A stretch of 64,000 bases of DNA from Azospirillum doebereinerae (GCF_003989665.1 NZ_RZIJ01000005.1:124001-188000); one strand, 5' to 3'; positions 7,871 to 18,162 are shown, numbered from the stretch's first letter. Made by a program: numbers and translations. The notes: generated by a model not told the origin, from the sequence alone.

Positions 7871-8866
7871 TTACAGGGCGCCCTTGGCGGCGGCCAGCTC
7901 GCGCAGGTTCACCTCCGGACGGGCGCCGACATGGCCGATGATCTCGCCGGCCGCAAGCGCGCCGAGACGGCCGCAGGCCGCCGGGGCCAGATCGCGGGTG
8001 AAGCCGAACAGGAAGCCGGCGGCGTAGAGATCGCCGGCCCCGGTGGTGTCGACCACGCGCTCCACCGGCTCCGCCGGAACCTCGACCACCGAGCCGCCCG
8101 ACACGATGACCGAGCCCTTTTCGCTGCGCGTCAGGGCGGCGGTCTTGCCCAGCCGCTTCACCGCCTCCAGCGCGTCCTCGAAACGGTCGGTGCCGTAGAG
8201 GGCGCCGATCTCGTGCTCGTTGGCGAACAGGATGTCGACGTGGTTCTCCACCAGCTCCAGGAACTCGGCGTGGTGGCGGTGGACGCAGAAGCTGTCCGAC
8301 AGCGACAGCGACACCTTGCGCCCGGCGGCGTGGGCGATGGCGGCCGCCTTGCGGAAGGCCTCCTTGGCGCGGGGCGGATCCCACAGATAGCCTTCCAGAT
8401 AGGTCACCTGCGAGGACGCGATCAGCGTCTCGTCGATGTCCTCCGGCCCCAGCTCGACACAGGCGCCGAGATAGGTGTTCATCGAGCGCTGGGCGTCCGG
8501 CGTCACCAGGATCAGGCAGCGTGCGGTCGGCGCGCCGCCCAGCAGGGGGGCGCTGGCGAACTGGACGCCGGCCGCCCGGATGTCGTGGCCGAACACGTCG
8601 CCCAGCTGGTCCCTGGCGACCTTGCCGATGTAGGCGCCGGTGCCGCCCAGCAGGGCGAAGCCGGCCATCGTGTTGCCGGCCGAGCCGCCCGAGACCTCGA
8701 CGCCCGAGCCCATGCGGCTGTACAGCTCCTCCGCGCGGGCCGAATCGATCAGGGTCATCGCGCCCTTCTCGATGGTGTTGGCGGCGAGGAAGGCGTCGTC
8801 GGCGTGGGCGATGACGTCCACGATGGCGTTGCCGATGCCGGTGACATCGAAGGCGGCCGAGGCCAT
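7871..8866 (-). CDS. PfkB-family carbohydrate or nucleoside kinase (adenosine-kinase type)
   Basis: A 331-residue ribokinase-fold enzyme that phosphorylates a sugar or nucleoside with ATP. Visible marks are the N-terminal GGSAGNTMAGFALLGG substrate-side motif at about residue 58 and the C-terminal catalytic motif VDTTGAGDLYAAGFL at about 275-290, where Asp is the general base. Alphaproteobacterial homologues are usually annotated as adenosine kinase, but the substrate is not certain. The ATG at 8866 has an AAGGAG-type ribosome site about 6 bases upstream; an extended start at 8941 adds 25 residues unlike the family. Confidence 0.9.
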   Translation of the reverse strand: MASAAFDVTGIGNAIVDVIAHADDAFLAANTIEKGAMTLIDSARAEELYSRMGSGVEVSGGSAGNTMAGFALLGGTGAYIGKVARDQLGDVFGHDIRAAGVQFASAPLLGGAPTARCLILVTPDAQRSMNTYLGACVELGPEDIDETLIASSQVTYLEGYLWDPPRAKEAFRKAAAIAHAAGRKVSLSLSDSFCVHRHHAEFLELVENHVDILFANEHEIGALYGTDRFEDALEAVKRLGKTAALTRSEKGSVIVSGGSVVEVPAEPVERVVDTTGAGDLYAAGFLFGFTRDLAPAACGRLGALAAGEIIGHVGARPEVNLRELAAAKGAL

Positions 8867-9000
8867 GGGCGCTCCTTGGAGTAGGGCTGGGGGAGGGGAG
8901 GTTGAATGCGGCGCGAGTATAACGGCGGCGGCGGCGTTCACAAGCGCGCCGGCCGGCCGGATACTTGCATCATGAAAGTGACTGTGGGAGAGTCGCGGCC

Positions 9001-9486
9001 ATGAAACGCACCAGTCTCGCCGACGCCCCTTGTCCCATCGCCCGCAGCCTCGACGCGGTCGGGGAGTGGTGGTCGCTGCTGATCCTGCGCGACGCCATGC
9101 TCGGCAGCACCCGCTTCGACGAGTTCCAGCGCGGCATCGGGCTTGCCACCAACATGCTGGCGCGCCGCCTCCAGACGCTGGTGGAGGCCGGGTTGCTGGA
9201 GCGCCGCCTCTACCAGCCGCGCCCGCCGCGCCACGAATACCATCTGACCGACAAGGGCCGCGATTTCCTGCCGGTGCTGCTGGCGATGGCAGATTGGGGC
9301 AACCGCTGGCTGATGCCGGAGGGGGATTTCCGGCTGGTCTGCAAGGACACGGGCGCTACCCTTCATCCGGTGCTGGTCGACCGCGACAGCGGGCGGCCCA
9401 TCATCGCCGCGCGGGTCACCCCTGAGATGACGGGCGGCGCCGGCGCACGAGACGTCGAGACACTATACAGGGAAGACGTTCCATGA
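9001..9486 (+). CDS. HxlR-family winged-helix transcriptional regulator
   Basis: A 161-residue DNA-binding protein of the HxlR class. It has the early Cys (CPIARSLDAVGEWWSLLILR), the helix-turn-helix region RFDEFQRGIGLATNMLARRL, and the wing ending RHEYHLTDKG. A C-terminal extension of about 60 residues with a Cys (FRLVCKDTGATLHPVLVDRD) exceeds the minimal domain and is seen in many alphaproteobacterial members. HxlR regulators often sense redox or electrophilic compounds through Cys. Its stop overlaps the start of the fabF-like gene by four bases, so the two are co-expressed. The ATG at 9001 is used; the in-frame start at 8965 adds 12 unlikely residues. Confidence 0.92.
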   Translation: MKRTSLADAPCPIARSLDAVGEWWSLLILRDAMLGSTRFDEFQRGIGLATNMLARRLQTLVEAGLLERRLYQPRPPRHEYHLTDKGRDFLPVLLAMADWGNRWLMPEGDFRLVCKDTGATLHPVLVDRDSGRPIIAARVTPEMTGGAGARDVETLYREDVP

Positions 9487-10739
9487 GACGAGTGGTGGTC
9501 ACCGGCCTGGGCGCCGTCACCCCGCTGGGGACCGGCGTGGCGCACAACTGGCGCCGCATCCTGAACGGCGACAGCGGCATCGGCCGCCTGTCGGGCTTCG
9601 AGACCGGCGATCTGCCCTGCCGCATCGGCGGGCACGTCCCGAGCGAGGGCGAGGGCGCCTTCGACGCCGACGCGCTGGTCCCGCCCAAGGACCAGCGCAA
9701 GATGGACCGCTTCATCCTGCTGGCGCTCGCCGCCGCCGAGGAGGCCGTCGCCGATTCCGGGTGGCGCCCGACCGAACAGCCGGCGCTGGAGCGCACCGGG
9801 GTGCTGATCGGCTCGGGCATCGGCGGGCTGCCGGGCATGGCCGAGACGGCGCTGATCCTGCACGAGAAGGGGGCGCGCCGCGTCTCGCCCTTCTTCGTGC
9901 CGTCGAACCTGATCAATCTGGCGTCGGGCCACGTGTCGATCCGCTTCGGCTTCCAGGGACCCAACCACGCGGTGGTGACCGCCTGCGCCACCGGCGCCCA
10001 CGCCATCGGCGACGCGGCGCGGCTGATCGCCTTCGACGACGCCGACGTCATGCTGGCCGGCGGCACGGAGGCGGCGCTCTGCCGGCTCGGCATCGCCGGC
10101 TTCTGCGCGTCCCGCGCCATGTCCACCGGCTTCAACGACGACCCGGCGCGGGCCTCGCGTCCGTGGGACCGCGACCGCGACGGCTTCGTGATGGGCGAGG
10201 GCGCCGGCGTGCTGGTGCTGGAGGAGCTGGAGCACGCCAAGCGGCGCGGCGCGGCCATCTACGCCGAGGTGACCGGCTACGGCCTGTCGGGCGACGCCTA
10301 CCACATCACCTCGCCGGCCGAGGACGGCGACGGCGCCTTCCGGGCGATGCGCGCCGCGCTGAAGCGCGCGGGCGTGGCGGCGGATTCGGTCGATTACGTG
10401 AACGCCCACGCCACCTCGACCCCGGCCGGCGACCCGGTGGAGATCGTCGCGGTCAAACGGCTGTTCGGGCCTTCGGCCAGCGCGGTCTCCATGTCCTCCA
10501 CCAAATCGGCGACCGGCCATTTGCTGGGGGCGGCCGGGGCGGTGGAGGCGATCTACGGCATCCTGGCGCTGCGCGACCAGGTGGCGCCGCCGACGCTCAA
10601 CCTGGAGAGCCCGTCGGAGGGCTGCGACCTCGACCTCGTGCCACGGGTGCCCAAGGAACGGCGGATCCGCCACGTCCTGTCCAACTCCTTCGGCTTCGGC
10701 GGGACCAACGCGGCGCTGCTGTTCAGCCCGGCTCCCTGA
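9483..10739 (+). CDS. fabF: 3-oxoacyl-ACP synthase II (KAS II)
   Basis: A 418-residue condensing enzyme of fatty acid elongation in the cytoplasm. The catalytic Cys is in TACATGAH at about 168. The two active-site His residues are in VNAHATSTPAGDP (about 308) and SATGHLLGAAGAVEA (about 345), and the C-terminal NSFGFGGTNAALLF is present. No acpP or fabD lies nearby, so this may be a second FabF copy rather than the one in the main fab cluster. It is translationally coupled to an HxlR regulator by an ATGA overlap, suggesting a regulated accessory role (inference). Confidence 0.93.
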   Translation: MRRVVVTGLGAVTPLGTGVAHNWRRILNGDSGIGRLSGFETGDLPCRIGGHVPSEGEGAFDADALVPPKDQRKMDRFILLALAAAEEAVADSGWRPTEQPALERTGVLIGSGIGGLPGMAETALILHEKGARRVSPFFVPSNLINLASGHVSIRFGFQGPNHAVVTACATGAHAIGDAARLIAFDDADVMLAGGTEAALCRLGIAGFCASRAMSTGFNDDPARASRPWDRDRDGFVMGEGAGVLVLEELEHAKRRGAAIYAEVTGYGLSGDAYHITSPAEDGDGAFRAMRAALKRAGVAADSVDYVNAHATSTPAGDPVEIVAVKRLFGPSASAVSMSSTKSATGHLLGAAGAVEAIYGILALRDQVAPPTLNLESPSEGCDLDLVPRVPKERRIRHVLSNSFGFGGTNAALLFSPAP

Positions 10740-10857
10740 GCGGTTGCGTCAACCGGGGCGGGAAATCCGCCGGAGCGGCCTGGAATCGCGGAGGGTGGAA
10801 GCGTAGATAAGCGGGCGCCCGTCCCGTGGCTTCCGCTCTCCCCACCCAGGACCCCGC

Positions 10858-11535
10858 ATGATCCGCGCCCTGTTCCTCGCCTTCGGCCAGCTCTCCGACC
10901 CGCGCGCCCGCCGGGTCGTCTGGGTGGCGGTGCTGTCCGCCGCCGTCGCCTACGCGGCGCTCGCCGGGACCGTCTGGGCGGTGCTGTTCCAGACCCCGCT
11001 GACCGATTACGCCTGGGTCGACGGCGTGATCGACCTGCTGGGCGGGCTGGTCGTGCTGCTGCTGGCCTGGCTGCTGTTCCCCGCCACCGTCGGCGCGGTG
11101 TCGAGCTTCTTCCTGGACGAGGTGGTGGAACGGGTCGAGGCCCGCCACTACCCGCAGCTTCCGCCGCCCCGCCGCAACGGCTGGCTGGCGGAGCTGGGGA
11201 CGGCGCTGCGCTTCCTGGCGCTGGTGCTGGCGATCAACCTCCTGGCGCTGCCGCTCTACATCGCCGCCCCCGGCCTGAACCTCGTCGTCTTCTATACGGT
11301 CAACGGCTATCTGCTGGGCCGCGAGTATTTCGAGATGGTGGCGCACCGCCGGATGGACCGGGGGGAAGCCAGGGCTCTGCGGCGGGCGCGCCCGCTGAAA
11401 CCTTTTTTGGCCGGGGTCATCATCGCCTTTCTTTCGTCGATTCCCTTCGTCAACTTGCTGGTCCCGGTCGTCGCCAGCGCTTTCATGGTTCATGTCCTGC
11501 AGTCCATGACAGGCTACTTGCGGCGGGCCGAATGA
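10858..11535 (+). CDS. EI24 / CysZ-like integral membrane protein
   Basis: A 225-residue membrane protein with about four hydrophobic segments. Loops carry SSFFLDEVVERVEARHYPQL and the family-typical NGYLLGREYFEMVAHRRM, which resembles the conserved GREYFE block of the EI24/CysZ family. CysZ moves sulfate into cells, but many bacterial EI24 proteins are uncharacterised. The C-terminal helix (FLSSIPFVNLLVPVVASAFM) matches the typical P-x2-N motif. It stands alone between fabF and the bactofilin gene on the same strand, with 118 and 125 base gaps. Confidence 0.85.
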   Translation: MIRALFLAFGQLSDPRARRVVWVAVLSAAVAYAALAGTVWAVLFQTPLTDYAWVDGVIDLLGGLVVLLLAWLLFPATVGAVSSFFLDEVVERVEARHYPQLPPPRRNGWLAELGTALRFLALVLAINLLALPLYIAAPGLNLVVFYTVNGYLLGREYFEMVAHRRMDRGEARALRRARPLKPFLAGVIIAFLSSIPFVNLLVPVVASAFMVHVLQSMTGYLRRAE

Positions 11536-11660
11536 CCGTGTTACGCCGCTAGCGGCGCGGTCGCGTCCGGGCTCACCGGACGATCCGACGGAACGCCGTG
11601 TCGTGACGCGGCGTCGCCTTATCGAGACCACCCGCGCTTCCTGATTGGGGATCAACGTTC

Positions 11661-12518
11661 ATGCTGTTCGGACGAAAGACTCCGCCCGCCGCGCCCTCCA
11701 ACGCGCCCAAGACCGACAGCGCCGCCGCGACTCCGGCCTCCGCGCCGGGTGCCGGAACCGGCGGGACGGCCATCCACGCGTCCCCGCTGGCGTCGCTGAC
11801 GACGCCCGCCCCCATCCCCGCGACGGCGCCCGCCCAGCCGGCCTCCTCCCTGCCGGCTTCCTCCCTGCCCAGCATGGCCGGCCCCGGCGCCCGTTCGCCC
11901 TTTCCCGATCCGACGTCTTCCCCCAAGGGATCCGAGATGAACAGCAGCAGCCCCAAGCCCCCGACCGCCCCCTCCATCCCCGGCGCCGGTTTCAAGACCG
12001 ACGTGCCGCGCCGCGTCGTCGACACGCCCGGCCTGACCCCGCGCCAGCCGGGCGGCCTCGCGCCCCCCTCGTCCCCGCTCGGCGCGACGGCTCCCGCCGC
12101 GCCGGTGGCCCCGGCGATGCCGACCCTGCCGGAACAGCGCCGCCTGACGGTCGGCCGCGACATCTCGCTGTCGGGCGAGATCGGTTCCTGCGACGTGCTG
12201 GTGGTCGAGGGCACGGTCGAGGCCAAGCTGCGCAACGGCCGCTCCATCGAGATCGCCGACGGCGGCCTGTTCAAGGGTTCGGTCGAGATCGAGGAGGCCG
12301 ACATCGGTGGCCGCTTCGAAGGCGACATCGCCGTGCGCGGCCGCCTGACCGTGCGGTCGACCGGCAAGATCACCGGCTCGATCAAGTACGGCGAGTTGGC
12401 GGTGGAAGCCGGCGGCCAGTTGAGCGGCGACATCCAGCTCTACGTCGCGGCGCCGAAGGCGGCCGCTCCGGTCGCGGCGCCGGTGGTGCCGGAACTGGCT
12501 TCGGCGGACGTGGTCTGA
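11661..12518 (+). CDS. Bactofilin family cytoskeletal protein
   Basis: A 285-residue protein. The C-terminal half (about residues 150-265) is a right-handed beta-helix bactofilin domain with repeating short strands, for example ISLSGEIGSCDVLVVEGTVE, GGLFKGSVEIEEADIGGRFE and STGKITGSIKYGELAVEAGG. Bactofilins polymerise without nucleotide and often recruit cell-wall or morphogenesis enzymes to the membrane. The N-terminal half of about 150 residues is very rich in Pro, Ala, Ser and Thr and is probably disordered, which is longer than in minimal bactofilins. The ATG at 11661 opens the family-like MLFGRK start. Confidence 0.92.
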   Translation: MLFGRKTPPAAPSNAPKTDSAAATPASAPGAGTGGTAIHASPLASLTTPAPIPATAPAQPASSLPASSLPSMAGPGARSPFPDPTSSPKGSEMNSSSPKPPTAPSIPGAGFKTDVPRRVVDTPGLTPRQPGGLAPPSSPLGATAPAAPVAPAMPTLPEQRRLTVGRDISLSGEIGSCDVLVVEGTVEAKLRNGRSIEIADGGLFKGSVEIEEADIGGRFEGDIAVRGRLTVRSTGKITGSIKYGELAVEAGGQLSGDIQLYVAAPKAAAPVAAPVVPELASADVV

Positions 12519-12539
12519 GGGCCGCGTTTTTTAAAGTAA

Positions 12540-12656
12540 GCCTTGCCCCCTCCCTGACCCTCCCCCGCTGACGCGGGAGAGGGGACCGCCGCCAACAAAA
12601 ATCCCTCCACCGCCAAAGGCGGGGGAGGGTGCCCGCGACGCGGGTGGGAGGGGGCC
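12540..12656. repeat. Intergenic hairpin repeat, copy 1
   Basis: A GC-rich block between the convergent bactofilin and phoB genes. It contains two nested hairpins: one around GCTGACGC at 12567-12574, and a stronger one with arms CCGCC-AAA-GGCGG inside CCCTCC...GGAGGG at about 12603-12629. Outer arms CCCCCTCCCT and GGGAGGGGG flank the unit. The first 25 bases are nearly identical to the start of the block at 25174. It behaves like a REP-type dispersed element and may also end transcription from both sides. Confidence 0.75.
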
Positions 12657-12691
12657 GTGTGCGATGAGGGGACAAACCGCCCCCTCACCCG

Positions 12692-13396
<705 letters not shown>

Positions 13397-13471
13397 GGTG
13401 GCTCCGTTCACTGCGCGCGCTTCGACGTTACCCAGCATTTTCAATTCCTTCAACACGACAGGCTTTCTGTG

Positions 13472-13498
13472 GCCCTTCTCCCGTAAGGGGAGAAGGGC
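13472..13498. repeat. Hairpin between pstB and phoB at the expected phoU position
   Basis: GCCCTTCTCCC (13472-13482) and GGGAGAAGGGC (13488-13498) form a perfect 11-base-pair stem with a five-base loop. It lies in the 115-base gap between pstB and phoB where phoU is usually found. No T run follows it in the direction of transcription, so it may pause, partly end, or protect the pst transcript rather than fully stop it. The sequence style matches the other CTCCC/GGGAG hairpins in this window. Confidence 0.7.
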
Positions 13499-13511
13499 TT
13501 CAGGCTCGGCA

Positions 13512-14330
13512 TCAACCGTAGCGGCCGGTGATGTAGCCCTGGGTGCGCTCGTCGCGCGGGTTGGTGAAGATCTCCTCGGTGTCGTCGCACTCCACCATGT
13601 CGCCTAGGTGGAAGAACGCGGTCTTCTGCGACACGCGCGCCGCCTGCTGCATGTTGTGGGTGACGATGACGATCGTGAAGTTCTCGCGCAGCTCGTCGAT
13701 CAACTCCTCGATGTGGGCGGTCGCGATGGGGTCGAGCGCGGAGCACGGCTCGTCCATCAGGATCACCTCGGGGCTGACGGCGATGGCGCGCGCGATGCAC
13801 AGACGCTGTTGCTGGCCGCCGGACAGGCCGGTGCCGGGCTCGCGCAGGCGGTCCTTCACCTCGTTCCACAGGCCGGCGCGCTGGAGCGAGGTCTGCACCA
13901 CCTCGTCCAGCTCCTCGCGGCCGGTCGCCATGCCGTGGATGCGCGGGCCGTAGGCGATGTTGTCGTAGATCGACTTGGGGAAGGGGTTCGGCTTCTGGAA
14001 CACCATGCCGACGCGGGCGCGCAGCTGCACGGCGTCGATGCTCTTGCCGTAGACGTCCTCGCCGTCGAGCGCGATCAGGCCCTCGACCCGGCAGTTCTCG
14101 ATGGTGTCGTTCATCCGGTTCAGGCAGCGCAGGAAGGTCGACTTGCCGCAACCCGAGGGGCCGATCAGCGCCAGCACCTTGTTTTCCTGGATGTCGACGT
14201 TGATGCCCTTGAGCGCCTGCTTGGCGCCGTAGAACACCTTCACGTCGCGGGCGACCATCTTGTTCGGCACGGCCGGGGCGGAGCGCGCGCCGGCCTGGGC
14301 GCTGGTGGGGATGTGGGTCTGGACGTTCAT
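13512..14330 (-). CDS. pstB: Phosphate ABC transporter ATP-binding protein
   Basis: A 272-residue ABC ATPase that powers high-affinity phosphate uptake at the inner membrane. The Walker [10 protein letters not shown] lies at about residues 57-65, with the PstB-typical [21 protein letters not shown], the signature LSGGQQQR, Walker [14 protein letters not shown] and the switch His in [13 protein letters not shown]. An N-terminal extension of about 24 residues precedes the domain. The ATG at 14330 lies five bases after the pstA stop, so the genes form one operon. Membership of pstSCAB implies Pho control. Confidence 0.98.
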   Translation of the reverse strand: MNVQTHIPTSAQAGARSAPAVPNKMVARDVKVFYGAKQALKGINVDIQENKVLALIGPSGCGKSTFLRCLNRMNDTIENCRVEGLIALDGEDVYGKSIDAVQLRARVGMVFQKPNPFPKSIYDNIAYGPRIHGMATGREELDEVVQTSLQRAGLWNEVKDRLREPGTGLSGGQQQRLCIARAIAVSPEVILMDEPCSALDPIATAHIEELIDELRENFTIVIVTHNMQQAARVSQKTAFFHLGDMVECDDTEEIFTNPRDERTQGYITGRYG

Positions 14331-14335
14331 GGCTC

Positions 14336-15634
14336 TTACCACCGCCTCTCGAATTTCTTGCGCAGGAAAACGGCCAACCCGTTCATCAGGATCAGGAAGC
14401 CCAGCAGGATCATGATCGCCGCCGAGGTGCGTTCGGTGAAGGCGCGCTCGGGGCTGTCGGCCCACATGTAGATTTGCACGGGCAGCACGGTGGCGCTGTC
14501 GGTCAGGCCGTGCGGCACGTCGACGATGAAGGCGACCATGCCGATCATCAGCAGCGGCGCCGTCTCGCCCAAGGCACGCGCCATGCCGATGATGGTGCCG
14601 GTCAGGATGCCCGGCATCGCCAGCGGCAGCACATGGTGCGTCACCGTCTGGAGCGGCGAGGCGCCGATGCCCAGCGCGGCCTCGCGGATCGACGGCGGCA
14701 CCGACTTCAGCGCGACGCGGGCCGAGATGATGATCACCGGCAGGGTCATCAGCGCCATCACCAGGCCGCCGACCACCGGGGCCGAGCGCGGCAGGCCGAA
14801 GAAGCCGAGGAACACCGCCAGGCCCAGCAGGCCGAAGATGATCGACGGCACGGCGGCCAGGTTGTTGATGTTGACCTCGATCAGGTCGGTCCACTTGTTC
14901 TTGGGCGCGAACTCCTCCAGGTAGACCGCCGCGGCGATGCCGATGGGAACCGACAGCGCCATGGTGATCAGCAGCGTCAGCAGCGAGCCGACGACCGCGC
15001 CCCAGATGCCCGCCTGTTCGGCCTCGCGGCTGTCGCCGGCGCTGAACAGGGTGGTGTTGAAGCTCTGGACCAGCGCCCCGCTGGCCGTCATCGCGTCGAC
15101 GGCGGCGATCTTGGCGTCGTTCAGCCGGCGCTCGGCCTCGGGGCCGGTGCGCGGGAAATAACCCTTCACGAACTGGTCGACCTCGTCGTCCGCCCGCACC
15201 CAGACCGTCCGCGTCGTGCCGACGATGGACGGATCGCGGGCGACCAGCGCCTCCAGCTCATACGGCGCGCCGGACGACAGCAGCTCGTTGAGCATGCGGC
15301 GGCCGGACCGCTCGGTGATCTGCGGGAACTGGGCGTAGAGGCCCTGGCGCAGGATGGCGGCGTAGTTGCGCTCCTCCACCTGGGCCTTGTCGAAGGTCAC
15401 CTCGACCCGCACCTGCGCCTGCCAGAAGGCGGTGTAGCCCTTGCTCACGATCGAGGTCAGCAGCACCACCAGCATCAGCGAGGCGATGGCGATGGCGGCG
15501 ATGCCGGCGATCTTGAAGTTGCGCTCGGCCGCGTAGCGGGCGCGCAGCCGGCGGGCGAAGGCCTCGCTCTGGTAATGGGATTTGGCGGTGGTGACGGACA
15601 TGGCCCGCGTATCCTGTTGCACGAGATCAGTCAT
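14336..15634 (-). CDS. pstA: Phosphate ABC transporter permease PstA
   Basis: A 432-residue inner-membrane permease. Residues about 1-200 form the DUF3333-type extension: one membrane helix (about 43-65) and a periplasmic region. The permease core follows, with [20 protein letters not shown] and the cytoplasmic coupling loop [21 protein letters not shown]. This is longer than E. coli PstA (about 296 residues), but the extension is usual in alphaproteobacteria. The start overlaps the pstC stop by eight bases, and pstB follows after five bases. Confidence 0.96.
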   Translation of the reverse strand: MTDLVQQDTRAMSVTTAKSHYQSEAFARRLRARYAAERNFKIAGIAAIAIASLMLVVLLTSIVSKGYTAFWQAQVRVEVTFDKAQVEERNYAAILRQGLYAQFPQITERSGRRMLNELLSSGAPYELEALVARDPSIVGTTRTVWVRADDEVDQFVKGYFPRTGPEAERRLNDAKIAAVDAMTASGALVQSFNTTLFSAGDSREAEQAGIWGAVVGSLLTLLITMALSVPIGIAAAVYLEEFAPKNKWTDLIEVNINNLAAVPSIIFGLLGLAVFLGFFGLPRSAPVVGGLVMALMTLPVIIISARVALKSVPPSIREAALGIGASPLQTVTHHVLPLAMPGILTGTIIGMARALGETAPLLMIGMVAFIVDVPHGLTDSATVLPVQIYMWADSPERAFTERTSAAIMILLGFLILMNGLAVFLRKKFERRW

Positions 15635-17009
15635 ATTTCTCTCGATACTTCTGGACCACCCGCAGGGCGACCATGTTGAGGGAGAGCGTGACGAGGAACA
15701 GCACCAGCCCGAGGCCGAAGGCCGACAGCGTCTTGGGGCTGTCGAACTCCTGGTCGCCGACCAGCAGCGTGGCGATCTGCGTCGTCACGGTGGTGACCGC
15801 CTCCAGCGGGTTGGCCGTCAGGTTGGCCGTCAACCCCGCCGCCATGGTCACGATCATCGTCTCGCCGATGGCGCGGCTGACCGCCAGCATGATCGCGGCG
15901 ACGATGCCGGGCAGGGCCGCCGGCACCACGACCTGCCGGATCGTCTCCGACTTGGTGGCGCCCAGCCCGTAGGAACCGTCGCGCAAGGATTGCGGCACCG
16001 CGTTGATGACGTCGTCCGACAGCGAGCTGACGAAGGGGATGATCATCACGCCCATGACGATGCCGGCCGACAGCGCCGATTCCGAGCTGACGTCGAGCCC
16101 CAGATCCTGGCCGATGACCCGCACGAAGGGCGCCATGGTCAGCGCCGCGAAGAAGCCGTAGACCACGGTCGGAATTCCGGCCAGGATCTCCAGGATCGGC
16201 TTCAGCCAAGTGCGGACCGCCGGGTTGGCGTATTCCGACATGTAGATGGCCGACATCAGGCCGATCGGCACCGCGACCACCATCGCGATGACGGTGATCA
16301 GCAGCGTGCCGGCGAAGAGCGGGATGGCGCCGAAGGAGCCCGAGGAGCCGACCTGGTCGGCCCGCATCGCCATCTGGGGGCTCCAGTGGGTGCCGAACAG
16401 GAACTCCAGCGGCGACACCACGGCGAAGAAGCGCAGGGCCTCGAACAGCAGCGACAGGACGATGCCGACCGTCGTCAGGATGGCGACCAGAGAGCAGACG
16501 ATCAGCGCGACGCTGACGACCCGTTCCACCCGGTTGCGGGCGCGCAGATCGGGGCCGATGCGCCGGTGCCCGTAGGCCAGCCCCACCACCGCGAGGCAGG
16601 AGCCGACGGCCAGCAGGCTCCAGTCGCCGATGTCGCGCAGGGTGCCGTAATGCTGGGCGGCGGCGACCACGTCGGGGTCGGACTCGCGGCCGGTGGAGAT
16701 GCCGTGGGCGATGTTGAGGATGTCGGCCTTCAGCAGGTTCAGCGCCTGCGGGTCGCCGCTCGTGAGGCGCGCGGGCAGGGAGGCGAGGACCATCTGCATG
16801 ATCAGCCAGCCTTCCGAGGCGGTCCACAGCACGAACAGGAACAGGGCCGGCAGGCCGGCCCACAGCGCGACGTAGAAGCCGTGGTAGGAGGGGACGGAGT
16901 GAAGCTCCACGACGCGCCCGCCAACGGAGGCGGCCGCCCGCGTCCGGCCCATTTGGAAGCCGATCACGGTGAGCAGGGCCAATATCAGGACAAGAACGGT
17001 GATCTGCAT
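15627..17009 (-). CDS. pstC: Phosphate ABC transporter permease PstC
   Basis: A 460-residue inner-membrane permease partnering PstA. The N-terminal extension has two helices (near residues 3-20 and 52-75) and a charged loop. The core carries IGLMSAIYMSEYANPAVRTW, the helix pair around IPTVVYGFFAALTMAP and the coupling loop DGSYGLGATKSETIRQVVVP. The ATG at 17009 is chosen over a TTG at 17027, which has no visible ribosome site. It lies about 110 bases after pstS, which is usual where the binding-protein message needs to be more abundant than the permease messages. Confidence 0.95.
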   Translation of the reverse strand: MQITVLVLILALLTVIGFQMGRTRAAASVGGRVVELHSVPSYHGFYVALWAGLPALFLFVLWTASEGWLIMQMVLASLPARLTSGDPQALNLLKADILNIAHGISTGRESDPDVVAAAQHYGTLRDIGDWSLLAVGSCLAVVGLAYGHRRIGPDLRARNRVERVVSVALIVCSLVAILTTVGIVLSLLFEALRFFAVVSPLEFLFGTHWSPQMAMRADQVGSSGSFGAIPLFAGTLLITVIAMVVAVPIGLMSAIYMSEYANPAVRTWLKPILEILAGIPTVVYGFFAALTMAPFVRVIGQDLGLDVSSESALSAGIVMGVMIIPFVSSLSDDVINAVPQSLRDGSYGLGATKSETIRQVVVPAALPGIVAAIMLAVSRAIGETMIVTMAAGLTANLTANPLEAVTTVTTQIATLLVGDQEFDSPKTLSAFGLGLVLFLVTLSLNMVALRVVQKYREKYD

Positions 17010-17118
17010 GCGGAACCGCCGGGACAAGGGCGACGTGGTGGGCGAAAGAGAAAGCCCGCTGTTCGATACGGCGAACCGGCGGCCTCGTTCAAGGCCGCCG
17101 GGCGCGCATCGCGTCGGA

Positions 17119-18162
17119 TCAGAGCTGGAGCGGCGTCAGGTTGACGGCCGAGGTGCGCGCCGCGTCGCGGGCGTCCTTGGGCTCCGGGATCAGGCCCTTG
17201 TCGGCCAGATAACCCTCGTCGCCGACCGCGCGCTCCGAGGTGAACTCCGCGATGAACTCGCGGATGCCCGGAATGACGCCGGCGTGGGCGTTCTTGACAT
17301 ACACGTAGAGCGGACGCGACAGCTCGTACTTGCCGCTGGCGACGTTCGGGGCGGTCAGGTCGACGCCGTCCATCTTGGCCGACTGCAGCTTGTCGCGGTT
17401 CTGCTCGATGTAGCTGTAGCCGAAGACGCCAAAGGCGGCCGGGTTGGCGTTCAGCTTCTGGACGATCAGGTTGTCGTTCTCGCCCGCCTCGACGTAGCCG
17501 CCGTCCTCGCGGATGGTCATGCAGACCTTCTCACGCGCCTTCTCGTCGGCCACGACCGCCTTGACCTCGGGGGTCTTCTTGCAGCCTTCGAGCATCGCCA
17601 GCTCGTTGAAGGTGTCGCGCGTGCCCGAGGTCGGGGGCGGGCCGAGGACCTCGATCTCCGCGTTCGGCAGCTTGGGGTCGATGTCCGACCACTTCTTGTA
17701 GGGGTTGGCGACCAGCTTGCCGTCGACCGGGACTTCCTTGGCCAGCGCCTTCCACAGGATGGCGGTGGTCAGGGCGACCTCCGGGGCCTTCTTGGAATAG
17801 GCCAGCGCGATGCCGTCGAAGCCGATCTTCAGCTCGGTGATCTGCGTGACGCCGTTGGCGGCGCACTGCTCGACCTCCGACTTCTTGATGCGGCGCGAGG
17901 CGTTGGCGATGTCCGGGTGGGACGGGCCGACGCCGGCGCAGAACAGCTTCAGGCCGCCGCCGGTGCCCGTCGACTCGACGACCGGGGTCTTGAACTTGCC
18001 GCCCTTGCCGAAGGCCTCGGCGACGGCGGTGGTGAAGGGGAACACGGTCGAGGAGCCGACCGCGCGGATCTGGTCGCGCGACTGTGCGTTGGCGCCGCCG
18101 GTGACGGCGACGGACAGGGCGACGGCGGCCGCCGCGGTGAAGACGTGCTTCCTGCTGATCAC
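17119..18162 (-). CDS. pstS: Phosphate ABC transporter substrate-binding protein
   Basis: A 347-residue periplasmic phosphate-binding protein. The signal peptide is KHVFTAAAAVALSVAVTG with cleavage expected after GGANA. The mature part starts SRDQIRAVGSSTVFPFTTAV and holds phosphate-binding motifs VGSST, STGTGGG and TSGTRD. The start is taken as the GTG at 18162 because a GGAGGG lies about 8 bases upstream. An ATG at 18186 would put the ribosome site inside the coding region and spoil the signal peptide. A Pho-box-like triple repeat lies about 130 bases upstream, so it should be induced by phosphate starvation. Confidence 0.95.
   Translation of the reverse strand: MISRKHVFTAAAAVALSVAVTGGANAQSRDQIRAVGSSTVFPFTTAVAEAFGKGGKFKTPVVESTGTGGGLKLFCAGVGPSHPDIANASRRIKKSEVEQCAANGVTQITELKIGFDGIALAYSKKAPEVALTTAILWKALAKEVPVDGKLVANPYKKWSDIDPKLPNAEIEVLGPPPTSGTRDTFNELAMLEGCKKTPEVKAVVADEKAREKVCMTIREDGGYVEAGENDNLIVQKLNANPAAFGVFGYSYIEQNRDKLQSAKMDGVDLTAPNVASGKYELSRPLYVYVKNAHAGVIPGIREFIAEFTSERAVGDEGYLADKGLIPEPKDARDAARTSAVNLTPLQL

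Noticed and set aside
15582..17144. A 520-residue open frame antisense to pstC and pstA.
   Set aside because: It spans two real genes on the other strand and is rich in Asp, Arg, Gly and His, typical of GC-rich antisense frames.
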